Below are positions 16,565 to 24,259 of a stretch of 64,000 nt of DNA, piece after piece (positions within the stretch are counted from its first letter, which is position 1; the number at the start of each line of letters is the position of its first letter). The stretch covers positions 45,611-109,610 of the forward strand of contig NZ_LLZI01000124.1 in assembly GCF_001509485.1 (NCBI RefSeq), given 5' to 3'. The DNA comes from Streptomyces sp. NRRL F-4489 (lineage in GTDB: Bacteria; Actinomycetota; Actinomycetes; Streptomycetales; Streptomycetaceae). Made by a program: the position numbers and the translations under genes. Under the pieces are notes generated by a model. It saw nothing but the letters and a program-made list of their open reading frames with translations, was not told where the DNA came from and ran no database searches.

Positions 16565-17359
16565 TCAGCCGAACATTCCGCGGTCACCGGACGACGATGC
16601 AATGCCAGGGATCTGCTTTCGTACCTCTGCCCACCGAGACATCGGCATCGTCGATATCTCCTCCACGGAGAGCTGGCGGGTGTCTCCCATGGCACCGCCG
16701 GGCCCGATGCCGTAGCCAGTGGGCTGGGTGCCCCGCATCTGGGCACGGGCCTGGGTCTGGGCGGCCTGGATGCTCTGCACAATGGCGGCCGACTTGGCGG
16801 CCATGGCGGCGATCGACTCGTCGATCTCCTCCTTGGTGTTTCCCGTCACCAGGTCCTGCAACTCGGGGGCGATATTGTCGGCCGCCTGCGCCAGCGCGGC
16901 CGATCGGTAGCTCTGAAGCTCCGCAAATTCCCGCTCCTTGGCAGCCAGGGCATCCCGCTCAGCAATCTGCTTCTGGAGATCGGCCAGCTTGGCTTCCCAC
17001 TCCTTTTCCTTTTCAGCAAGAAGGGTTTTCGCAGTCAGCTCGGACCGTCGCTTTCGCTCGGCCTCTTCCTCGGCGACACGCTGCGCCTCGGCAGCCGCCT
17101 CCTCGTCCGCCTTGCGCTTTGCCTCGCGCTGCTGTAGATCCGTCGCCAGCTTGTCCAGTACTTCCTGCTGCGACTCAAGGCGGTTCGTGAGCGTTTCGCG
17201 TTCCTGCTGGCGCGCTCGGGCGATGTCGTCCTCGGTGAGCGCCTTTGGCGCCTCGATACCCTGCTCCGGAGGAGGGACCATTACGGTGATGGTCTCCCCG
17301 GTCGGCTCGGACGTCTGCGGAGCGGAAGAGGCCGGGGCGGTCGGTTCGGTGTTCGGCAT
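16565..17359 (-). CDS. Capsid scaffold protein
   Basis: 264 residues. Pro/Thr-rich N-terminus, then long charged heptad-like helices from about residue 45 to 150 (ESQQEVLDKLATDLQQREAK), and a short basic C-terminus typical of scaffold-capsid contact. Lies directly upstream of the capsid gene and downstream of the portal gene. Confidence 0.75.
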   Translation of the reverse strand: MPNTEPTAPASSAPQTSEPTGETITVMVPPPEQGIEAPKALTEDDIARARQQERETLTNRLESQQEVLDKLATDLQQREAKRKADEEAAAEAQRVAEEEAERKRRSELTAKTLLAEKEKEWEAKLADLQKQIAERDALAAKEREFAELQSYRSAALAQAADNIAPELQDLVTGNTKEEIDESIAAMAAKSAAIVQSIQAAQTQARAQMRGTQPTGYGIGPGGAMGDTRQLSVEEISTMPMSRWAEVRKQIPGIASSSGDRGMFG

Positions 17360-17377
17360 GGCTACATCCTCACGTCA

Positions 17378-19069
17378 TCAACTGTCTTGCTCGGATTCGG
17401 AGTTCTGCGGACTGCGCTGGTCCTTTGGGTTGTGCGCCATGGTCACAACGCTGTCGAATATTTTTTTGGCGTCCATCCCGAGTTTCAGAGAGAATCCCGA
17501 ATCATCAGGGCTTCCCGCTGGCTTTGCCGGAGCGACCTTGTTGTCAGTGTGCGGCTTCTCCGGCGGGATGCCCGCGGCTTCGAAAATACCAGCGTCAATG
17601 GACGCCTTGATAAAGTCCAAGGCTCCCTGGGCCATGACATCCTGCCTCTGCTCTTCCTCGATTTCCCGCAGCTTCTCGTCGGGAAATTCGACACCGAGTT
17701 CGTTGAGGGCGGAACGTTTGCTCTCCAAGCCGAGAGCCATCTTCAGCTGGATTTCATTGAGTTTGACGATGTTGTCAACAGGCAGCGGACTGGGCCAGAC
17801 GACGTCGGCCTGGTACGCCTCGGGGTCGTGGACATCGATGATGGTCGGCTGGCTGGGGTCCTTCTTGATGCCCTCGGTGACGGGGTCGTAGGCGCGGGTT
17901 TCCGGCTCGTACGTGTAGAGGGTGAGGAGGACCAGGTCGTTGATCCGCTTGAAGCCGCTGCCGTATTGCATTTGTTTGAGGCTGGCCCGCTGGACCAAGG
18001 GGAAATGTTGGATTGCGAGCGCCACGCCTGATGTATTCGACACCGGCTGCGCCTTGCCGAGAGCGGTCTCGGGGACGCCGCTCAGCTCGTGCATGCTGTT
18101 CTTCAGGATCCCCAGGTACTCAAGCGGTCCCTGGAGGTTCACGGCAGATTCAAGGTTGAATACGCTTGCATCCTTGGGTAGGCCGCCCCAGACCTTTTTG
18201 GGTCCCTTTTCGAGGTTCGTGGCCTTGGCGCCGGTGATGATGGTGACCGGGGCTGCGTGGTAGTTGATGATATCCGCGATGGCGTTCGTGATGTTGTTGT
18301 ATTCGCGGTTGAGGGGGATGATGTCGTCGAGGTCGCTTTTCCCCCAGGGCGAGCCGGAGACGGCGATGTTGCGAATATGCACGATCGGGATAACGCCGAT
18401 CGGGTTGGGTCGGTCGTCCACCAGGTCGTCGTTGATGTACTCCGATATCCGATCGTCCGTCAGGATTTCAGTGTATGTATATGTGGTCCTGGTGCCGTCG
18501 GTCGAAGTGCCCCAGAACTTGTACTTGATCTTGACGCGGGTCAGCTTGTCTCGGTCATGCGGATGGTATTCCGGAAAAACATGGGCACTGGAGAGGGGAA
18601 GGATCCTGACCCTCCCGGGATGCTGGCGCCCAGCCTTGTCTTCCCAAGCCTCTTCGTAGGCGACTTTCACGAAGGCGTCTCCGGTGACTCCGCCGTTTTC
18701 GCCTATCTCGTAGAGAATCGACTTCTTGTCGTTGTCCTCTTCCCAGGCTCGCCGCAAGAGGGCTGGGATGATGTGGTCGAACTTCTTCTTGGTTTCGAAC
18801 TGGATGCCGCGCCCGAACACGAAATGATTGACGTAGCGGCACAGCGCGCCTGTGTAGTTGATCGCGTTCTGGGTTTCTCCGGCCTCGCGTCGATACGAGT
18901 GGTGGAAACCGAGATAGAATGCCCAGTTGGTGGAGTAGCGGCTCAGACGCTGCCCGTGAACCTCGAATTCTTCGTCGCTGAGTTCGACCAGCCCCAGCGG
19001 CGAGATGGAAATGGCGAGATCGGAAGCGGCAGCTCGCATGGCCGGAGGATAGAACGCAACCGACGACAT
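17378..19069 (-). CDS. Portal protein (SPP1 gp6-like)
   Basis: 563 residues. VIPIVHIRNIAVSGSPWGKS, DIIPLNREYNNITNAIADII and SGVALAIQHFPLVQRASLKQ match the core and stem of the SPP1-type portal family, and the length is typical. It forms the dodecameric DNA channel at one capsid vertex and the docking site for terminase. Confidence 0.85.
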   Translation of the reverse strand: MSSVAFYPPAMRAAASDLAISISPLGLVELSDEEFEVHGQRLSRYSTNWAFYLGFHHSYRREAGETQNAINYTGALCRYVNHFVFGRGIQFETKKKFDHIIPALLRRAWEEDNDKKSILYEIGENGGVTGDAFVKVAYEEAWEDKAGRQHPGRVRILPLSSAHVFPEYHPHDRDKLTRVKIKYKFWGTSTDGTRTTYTYTEILTDDRISEYINDDLVDDRPNPIGVIPIVHIRNIAVSGSPWGKSDLDDIIPLNREYNNITNAIADIINYHAAPVTIITGAKATNLEKGPKKVWGGLPKDASVFNLESAVNLQGPLEYLGILKNSMHELSGVPETALGKAQPVSNTSGVALAIQHFPLVQRASLKQMQYGSGFKRINDLVLLTLYTYEPETRAYDPVTEGIKKDPSQPTIIDVHDPEAYQADVVWPSPLPVDNIVKLNEIQLKMALGLESKRSALNELGVEFPDEKLREIEEEQRQDVMAQGALDFIKASIDAGIFEAAGIPPEKPHTDNKVAPAKPAGSPDDSGFSLKLGMDAKKIFDSVVTMAHNPKDQRSPQNSESEQDS

Positions 19070-19151
19070 ACGGCCTCACTCACATCGTTCGACATCAGAT
19101 GCGTACATTCTTGAGGCCGCTGCGCGATATCTGTTAGGCGCGGGAGTGAAG

Positions 19152-19193
19152 AAAACCCTCGCCTCGTCTTGCTGAGGCGAGGCGAGGGTTTCC
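19152..19193 (-). terminator. Terminator/hairpin upstream of portal
   Basis: CCCTCGCCTCG pairs with CGAGGCGAGGG, flanked by AAA/TTT. It lies between a small late gene and the portal gene. Confidence 0.7.
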
Positions 19194-19207
19194 CGGGTGT
19201 GCGTTTG

Positions 19208-19609
19208 CTACTCGGTAATCGTCGCGTAGTTCTTGCGGAACTGGTGGCTACCATCACGGATGGCCGCCTGGAACTTCAACTCCGCTCCGGACCCCGCGCC
19301 GTCGGCGAAGGGCTGGAGATATTCCGGCGCCTCCGGCCAGGAGGCCGAGCCGACATGGGCGCGGGCCTTGAGGGTTTCCTCGGACGGCTTCTTCCAGACG
19401 ACCTTATTGTGATTCGGGCGTCCCGGAGCGGTCTCGTAGCCGGAGAGAACTCCCACCCCAAAATCATGCGGGACATCTGTGTCAGTTCCGATTCCTTCTT
19501 CGAAGCGCAGGCGGCCCTTGCGTGCAGCGTTGGAGCCGGTCTTATTCGTGTACTCGGCCCGCCCCCTTTCGGCGACGTCCGGGACCGGTGCGAGTGGGCT
19601 GGAGGGCAT
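19208..19609 (-). CDS. Late-region protein of unknown function
   Basis: 133 residues, Gly/Ala/Pro-rich at the start, then HDFGVGVLSGYETAPGRPNH. Soluble, no family recognised. Located between cargo genes and portal, so it may be a minor head protein. Confidence 0.5.
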   Translation of the reverse strand: MPSSPLAPVPDVAERGRAEYTNKTGSNAARKGRLRFEEGIGTDTDVPHDFGVGVLSGYETAPGRPNHNKVVWKKPSEETLKARAHVGSASWPEAPEYLQPFADGAGSGAELKFQAAIRDGSHQFRKNYATITE

Positions 19610-19701
19610 ATCGGTACCTCAATCGTGGATGAGCACTCTCTTTCATGATTGAGGTATTGGCCCCATTGTGTTATCGAGCGATGTGGGCCGGTGAGAACGC
19701 A

Positions 19702-19740
19702 GAGCAGGGCGGTGATGGTTCACCGCCCTGCTCGTTTTTT
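19702..19740 (+). terminator. Strong rho-independent terminator
   Basis: A 14-bp perfect stem (GAGCAGGGCGGTGA) with a 4-nt loop, followed by G and T6 on the plus strand. No plus-strand gene ends just upstream, so it may insulate the cargo block from readthrough. Confidence 0.85.
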
Positions 19741-19761
19741 GTTGTTGGTGGGCCGTCAGCG

Positions 19762-20817
19762 TTAGCTGGCGAGGGCCAGGTAGCTCGGGGTCATGAACAG
19801 CGCGGCGAAAGCTCCGGGTCCGAATCTGCCGTCGAGCCAGGCGCACAGCCCTCGCATGTCACCGCTGATCATGGCTGCGAGGATGGTGCTGTGCAGGCCG
19901 GATGCCTCCGGCCCGCCGATCCGGTCGAGGAAGCGCCCGTAGCGCCCGTTTACGGTTGCCTGGTACCGGCCCATGCTGCTGAGGTACAAGGTGTGCTCGG
20001 GGCCCTCCCCCGGTACTCCGGCGGCCAGTGCCGCGACGTCGCCCTCGGTGAGGCTGCCGGTCACGTCCCGGTAGGCATACCGGTCGAGCCCGGCTGGCTC
20101 GGTGATGGCGTGGGTGTCAGCTGCTGCCCGGGTGATGGACCGCGCCTCTCGGTCGCAAGCCCCCTCCATCACGACACCCAGGTTCCTCGTACTTTCGGCA
20201 CCCTCTTTGTCCCGCGCCGAGTACGATCTCCCTTCCGCCGAACGGTAGTTGATGCCGTACTGGGTGCGCACCACCTCACCGTCACGCCACTGGTATCGGC
20301 GGGCACTGCCGTAGTGCAGGCAATCGTGGGCGTACCCGCGCAGCAGATCCAGCACTGCCAGCTCGGACGGTTCGGCGTTCATGTCCCCGTACGCGGTCAC
20401 GAGCGCCACCATTTGCAGATGCCGGTATCCCTGGTTCGGGTGGTGGAATCCGCCGAATGCCTGCTGCCGGGTGGAGCTGACGGCGACCAAGAACCGGTCC
20501 GGGGGGAGAAACTGGGTCAGCCCGAGGTCTCCGTAGCGGGTGGTGAGGTCCGCGTAGCCGGTGTGCCACGCAGCGCAGTCCACGCCCTGCTGCTCCCATG
20601 TGCGGATGACCGTCGTCAGCGGCAGGAACTCGTGGTCGGGGTGCTGCTCTGCGGCGTAGGCGAGTGGGTTGGCGCGCAGGTTGGACAGGGCGTCCAGCAG
20701 AGGGCCAACCTGCGCGCCGGTGAGGGTTTCGCCGGGAGTCAGTTCCCGGTTTCTCCGAGGATCAGTTCCCGGTGGGAGGGCTGAAGTCCTGCGGGGAGAG
20801 AGGTCGGGGTGCACCAT
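19762..20817 (-). CDS. Orphan cargo protein
   Basis: 351 residues from ATG 20817, chosen because TGGAGGCGCA lies directly upstream; this overlaps the Nudix gene by 79 nt. Contains LLRGYAHDCLHYGSARRYQW, whose His/Cys spacing might bind a metal, and RTWEQQGVDCAAWHTGY. No family recognised. It is probably co-transcribed with the Nudix gene and regulated by the divergent GntR protein. Confidence 0.6.
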   Translation of the reverse strand: MVHPDLSPRRTSALPPGTDPRRNRELTPGETLTGAQVGPLLDALSNLRANPLAYAAEQHPDHEFLPLTTVIRTWEQQGVDCAAWHTGYADLTTRYGDLGLTQFLPPDRFLVAVSSTRQQAFGGFHHPNQGYRHLQMVALVTAYGDMNAEPSELAVLDLLRGYAHDCLHYGSARRYQWRDGEVVRTQYGINYRSAEGRSYSARDKEGAESTRNLGVVMEGACDREARSITRAAADTHAITEPAGLDRYAYRDVTGSLTEGDVAALAAGVPGEGPEHTLYLSSMGRYQATVNGRYGRFLDRIGGPEASGLHSTILAAMISGDMRGLCAWLDGRFGPGAFAALFMTPSYLALAS

Positions 20818-21194
20818 TGCGCCTCCAGAATCTCGCTGCTGTCGATCTTGAGGGTCCCGCCGACGAGGGTGGCCTCGTATGCCACCTCGACGCGCAGTTT
20901 GTATCCGCTCTTGAGGTGGATGAGGCGGCCGGTTTTCACGTCCAGGCCGGTCTCCTCGTGGACCTCTCGCACCACCGTGTCGGCGAAGTCCTCGCCCCGG
21001 GTCGCGTAGCCGGTCGGCAGGCCCCAGGGCCGGTCTTGCGGCCACATACGGTGGCGGAGCAGGAGCACCCGGCCTTCGTGGTCACGGACTACGCCGGTCA
21101 CGCCCACCATGTATTTCGCGTGGGCGAGCCAGAGGATGCGCCACTGCATCGGTCCTCGCAGTGCGCGCCAGACGCGGGCGACGATGGTCTTCAT
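20739..21194 (-). CDS. Nudix hydrolase
   Basis: 151 residues from ATG 21194, with GGCAGGAAC upstream. An intact Nudix box, GYATRGEDFADTVVREVHEE followed by TGL, supports Mg-dependent hydrolysis of a nucleoside diphosphate derivative. The N-terminus, WRALRGPMQWRILWLAHAKY, is basic and hydrophobic and could associate with the membrane. Substrate unknown. Confidence 0.85.
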   Translation of the reverse strand: MKTIVARVWRALRGPMQWRILWLAHAKYMVGVTGVVRDHEGRVLLLRHRMWPQDRPWGLPTGYATRGEDFADTVVREVHEETGLDVKTGRLIHLKSGYKLRVEVAYEATLVGGTLKIDSSEILEAQWCTPTSLPAGLQPSHRELILGETGN

Positions 21195-21230
21195 GTTCCT
21201 GCCTTCCGTAGGTGGAGGCGGATCACAATG

Positions 21231-21259
21231 GCGCATCTGGCGTGATGAGCCAAATGCGC
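21231..21259. repeat. Inverted repeat in the Nudix leader
   Basis: GCGCATCTGGC and GCCAAATGCGC pair with one mismatch around 7 nt. It lies 37 nt upstream of the Nudix ATG and could be an operator or leader hairpin. Confidence 0.45.
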
Positions 21260-21280
21260 TGAGTAACTCACCCCTCCATA

Positions 21281-21294
21281 GTGGCGTAGGCCAC
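21281..21294. promoter_or_regulatory. Candidate GntR operator 1
   Basis: GTGGCGTAGGCCAC, a 14-bp palindrome with consensus GTGGCSTAGKCCAC, repeated at 21329. Confidence 0.6.
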
Positions 21295-21328
21295 AGGCCA
21301 CTGTCAAGGCTGATGCCCTATCATGTTT

Positions 21329-21342
21329 GTGGCCTAGTCCAC
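21329..21342. promoter_or_regulatory. Candidate GntR operator 2
   Basis: GTGGCCTAGTCCAC, second copy of the palindrome, 19 nt before the GntR start. A site this close would block initiation, which fits autoregulation. Confidence 0.6.
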
Positions 21343-21360
21343 CAGTTGAGGAGGAACGCC

Positions 21361-22113
21361 GTGAGCCCAGAGATCACGCGCCCACTGCCGCCCTACATGC
21401 AGGTGGTCACCCACCTGCGAGAACAGATCATCACGGGGGCGCTCGCAGACGGAGACGTCGTACCCAGCGAGCGCCAGCTGGAGCGGGACTGGGGAATCAG
21501 CCGGTCCACCGCGACAAAGGTCCTTGGCGTGCTGCGCGCCGAGGGCTTGGTGACCTCCCGTCAGGGCGTCGGCACCATCGTCACCACCAAGACCCTGCAC
21601 CACTCCGCCTACGACCGCACGCGGGCAGTAGAGATCACCGGCCGCATCTATCCCAAGGGACAGTACGCCAAGATCCTCTCTGCCCGGATCGAGCCCGCCT
21701 CGGAGCGAGCAGCACAGGCCCTTGGCATCGAGCCCGGCCAGGAGGCCATCCGGCGTCAGCGAGTCACCTACGCCGAGTCCGGCGCCGCAGTCAGTGCCTC
21801 CACCAGCTGGTTCGACCTCGAACTCGCAGAAATTGTCCCGCAGCTGCTCAGCACCGAGCGCATTCCCGGAGGCACCGCCAAGGCCATCGAGGACGCCACC
21901 GGCCGGTCATGGACGGACGCCGACGAACTGCTCCAGGCGCGCATCGCCTCGGACGAAGACGCCGACCTGCTCGGCATCACGGAGCGCCCCTCCGCGATCA
22001 TCGTCGGCTACAACCGGCTGGTGGACGAGTCGGGCCGCACCCTCGAATACGGCGAGTACCTGTGTCACGGCGACCGCATCACCCGCTACTCCTACGCACG
22101 ACCACGCGACTGA
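21361..22113 (+). CDS. GntR/HutC-family regulator with UTRA domain
   Basis: 250 residues from GTG 21361 behind TTGAGGAGG. The N-terminal winged helix has PYMQVVTHLREQIITGAL and SERQLERDWGISRSTATKVL. The C-terminal UTRA effector domain includes RRQRVTYAESGAAVSASTSW and a final EYLCHGDRITRYSY. Divergent from the Nudix gene with two matching palindromes between, so it probably represses both directions until an effector binds. Confidence 0.9.
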   Translation: MSPEITRPLPPYMQVVTHLREQIITGALADGDVVPSERQLERDWGISRSTATKVLGVLRAEGLVTSRQGVGTIVTTKTLHHSAYDRTRAVEITGRIYPKGQYAKILSARIEPASERAAQALGIEPGQEAIRRQRVTYAESGAAVSASTSWFDLELAEIVPQLLSTERIPGGTAKAIEDATGRSWTDADELLQARIASDEDADLLGITERPSAIIVGYNRLVDESGRTLEYGEYLCHGDRITRYSYARPRD

Positions 22114-22145
22114 CAAAACCGGCAGGCAAGACGGCGGTTGAGCGT

Positions 22146-22178
22146 TGTGGGGGCGGACCCAACGGGTCCGCCCCCACA
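22146..22178. terminator. Terminator between convergent genes
   Basis: Perfect 15-bp stem (TGTGGGGGCGGACCC) with AAC loop between the GntR and GNAT genes. Confidence 0.85.
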
Positions 22179-22194
22179 ATCTTTGGAACCGATG

Positions 22195-22827
22195 TCAGCC
22201 ACGCCGACGCTGGACGATGAAGATGCCGCTCTGGTCGTGGCTCTCAGCCCGTTTCAGAGAGCAGCCTGACTGGAGGGCTTTGGCTGCCAGGACGTAGCCG
22301 TCACCCGTGTCGACCACACTCACCGGCCCGCGATTGCTGTTGGCGATGATGGGCTCACCGGGAGCTGCGATGGTGTATCCGCGCCGCCTGTACCACCGCA
22401 GGACGCTCCGGTCGCGCAACGCGACATTTGCGACCAGCAGATGGCGGCCCAGTTCCCGCTCTTCGTCTTCTACCGCTGCCAGGAGCCCACCACCTAACCC
22501 GTGCTCACGGTGGTCCTCATATACAGCCAGCAGCTCGATTTTGGTGAACAGCCGGGCCAGGGATGGGCGGGCCGGAGCAGGATATTCGTCGAGCCAGGAA
22601 ATTGGCGGAGCTGTATAAACCATGCCCGCCACCTGGCCCTGGTCGTCCACGGCAACACGGCAAATCCCTTGACCGTACCGCAGCGTGATACGACCGCCCT
22701 CGGCGTCGACCTGGCCGGGGAGCCCCCGGTCCGCATAGCCGTCGACAACACCGAGCGCGATGCCTGCCAGGGCCGCGACGTGGGGACCGTCGCCCGGCGC
22801 AGCCGTGCGGACAGAGAGCAGCCTCAT
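22195..22827 (-). CDS. GNAT-family N-acetyltransferase
   Basis: 210 residues from ATG 22827, with GGGAGGAG upstream. The core has ELLAVYEDHREHGLGGGLLA (acetyl-CoA-binding R/H..G.G loop) and NVALRDRSVLRWYRRRGYTI, standard GNAT motifs A and B. Substrate unknown. It overlaps the upstream small gene by 4 nt, so the two are coupled. Confidence 0.85.
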   Translation of the reverse strand: MRLLSVRTAAPGDGPHVAALAGIALGVVDGYADRGLPGQVDAEGGRITLRYGQGICRVAVDDQGQVAGMVYTAPPISWLDEYPAPARPSLARLFTKIELLAVYEDHREHGLGGGLLAAVEDEERELGRHLLVANVALRDRSVLRWYRRRGYTIAAPGEPIIANSNRGPVSVVDTGDGYVLAAKALQSGCSLKRAESHDQSGIFIVQRRRG

Positions 22828-23123
22828 GCTGAACTCCTCCCACTGCCCCACATGGTTTCTACCTCGCCGTGCTGGACAAGGGCGTCGCCCTCGGTGCGAG
22901 CATCCTCGCACTCGGTGCTCCACGTGCTCCCGCCGTCACGCGAGACTCCCGTGGCGAACATGCAACCCACTCCCGTCGCGTCATCGACCCCCTCCCACAC
23001 GGTCCGAACCAAGACTCCGTGGGAGGGGGCCGATGACGCGACCGCTCGATACGTCATGTCGTTCCACAGCGCTGCCCACTCGTCAGGGGTGATCTCCGTG
23101 CCCTGCCGATCCCTATACACCAT
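22824..23123 (-). CDS. Small protein coupled to the GNAT gene
   Basis: 99 residues starting MVYRDRQGTEITPDEWAALW. Contains repeated Trp and TGVSRDGGSTWSTECEDA. ATGA overlap with the GNAT start suggests a functional pair, for example substrate or partner. No family recognised. Confidence 0.6.
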   Translation of the reverse strand: MVYRDRQGTEITPDEWAALWNDMTYRAVASSAPSHGVLVRTVWEGVDDATGVGCMFATGVSRDGGSTWSTECEDARTEGDALVQHGEVETMWGSGRSSA

Positions 23124-23147
23124 GCGGCCATCATCCCACTGCCTAGC

Positions 23148-23660
23148 TCACCAGCTCGTCCAGGCGTACGTCCGACTGGTAAGCCGAGGCACCGGGATCG
23201 GCTGATAGGGCTCGTCGACCTCCAGGGCGTGGAGCTGCTGGACAGTGTCACCCACACCAGACGGGACACGGATCATGAACTGCCGCCCAGCTGGCATGAC
23301 TTCCCAGACCGAGTACGAGATCGCCGCGGCCAGTGACGGGCCGGTGGAAGCTGGAAGGGTCATCGCCAGCTGGCCGTCACGGACCGGCACACGCGTGGTT
23401 GTGGGAAGGATGCGGATGCCGGTAGTGGTGTCGACCAGAGGTGCTGCTGCGCGTACCAGAACACTGGCCCGGTAGACCGCTGCCTCACTCCCCCACAGGT
23501 ACGTCGCCCCGAGCCTCACCTGCTCGATGTGCTCGGGGAACTGCGGCTTCTGCGTCGGGACCTGGTCGTGGCCGATGGGGCGCTGCGCCGTCCAGCCAGG
23601 AATCCACCAGGGATTGGTCTCCCAGCCCCGCGGCGGGTGCTCGTACGGGAAGCCGCCCAT
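23148..23660 (-). CDS. Late-region protein, unknown
   Basis: 170 residues, Pro/Trp-rich start (PRGWETNPWWIPGW), then beta-strand pattern. The arrangement, next to an FN3-like protein and terminase, suggests a virion surface or minor structural protein. No family recognised. Confidence 0.5.
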   Translation of the reverse strand: MGGFPYEHPPRGWETNPWWIPGWTAQRPIGHDQVPTQKPQFPEHIEQVRLGATYLWGSEAAVYRASVLVRAAAPLVDTTTGIRILPTTTRVPVRDGQLAMTLPASTGPSLAAAISYSVWEVMPAGRQFMIRVPSGVGDTVQQLHALEVDEPYQPIPVPRLTSRTYAWTSW

Positions 23661-23661
23661 C

Positions 23662-24207
23662 TCAGGTCGTAACGACGGCGACGGCGGGAGTCGACCGGCG
23701 TCCGCTGGCGTCGATTGCGGTCAGGGTGAAGCGGTACCGGGGTGCTCGGATCTTGTGGCCGGTGAGGTCGAGCTTGTACGTGGTGAGGCCACCGTCGAGC
23801 TGTACGAGGAAGGCCCGGCTGGGGTCAGCGGGATTGACGTCGATCTCGCCCTCGTGGCGCTGGAGTTCGTAAGAGGCCGGCGCGCCGGAGGCGGGCGTGG
23901 TCCAGGTGAAGGTGATCACCGGAGCGGGCCCGCCCTGAGAGCCATTGAAGGACCCGGCCAGGTGCGTGGGGTACGACGGCGGCCGGGTATCGGGAGTCAG
24001 CGCCGCCCAGCCCTTGGTGAGGAACGGGTCGCCGGGGCGTGCCCGCCCTTGCAGGTCGTAGAAGTTGGTGGGTCGCCAGCCAAGGAGCGCCTGGTCGCGC
24101 TCCTTGGCCAGCTTGGAGGCGTCGGCCTTCAGCTGAGCGTTTTCTGCCGTCAGCGCGGCGATCTGGCGCTTCAGCTCATCGACGGTGGGGTCCGGCGGCG
24201 TGGTCAT
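23662..24207 (-). CDS. Virion protein with coiled coil and fibronectin III-like domain
   Basis: 181 residues from ATG 24207, with GGAGGATGC upstream. Residues about 8-40 form a coiled coil (DELKRQIAALTAENAQLKAD). The C-terminal 95 residues, with APVITFTWTTPASGAPASYE and YRFTLTAIDASGRRS, look like an FN3/Ig-like domain, common as decoration on tailed-phage virions. Confidence 0.65.
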   Translation of the reverse strand: MTTPPDPTVDELKRQIAALTAENAQLKADASKLAKERDQALLGWRPTNFYDLQGRARPGDPFLTKGWAALTPDTRPPSYPTHLAGSFNGSQGGPAPVITFTWTTPASGAPASYELQRHEGEIDVNPADPSRAFLVQLDGGLTTYKLDLTGHKIRAPRYRFTLTAIDASGRRSTPAVAVVTT

Positions 24208-24259
24208 GCATCCTCCAGGAAAGCGGGCGGCTTTCTGGATTATCCGCGCAAACGTTCCC

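Noticed and set aside
20818..21045. N-terminal extension of the orphan cargo protein to 427 residues
   Set aside because: The extension is Arg/Pro-rich and antisense-like within the Nudix frame; ATG 20817 has a strong ribosome site.
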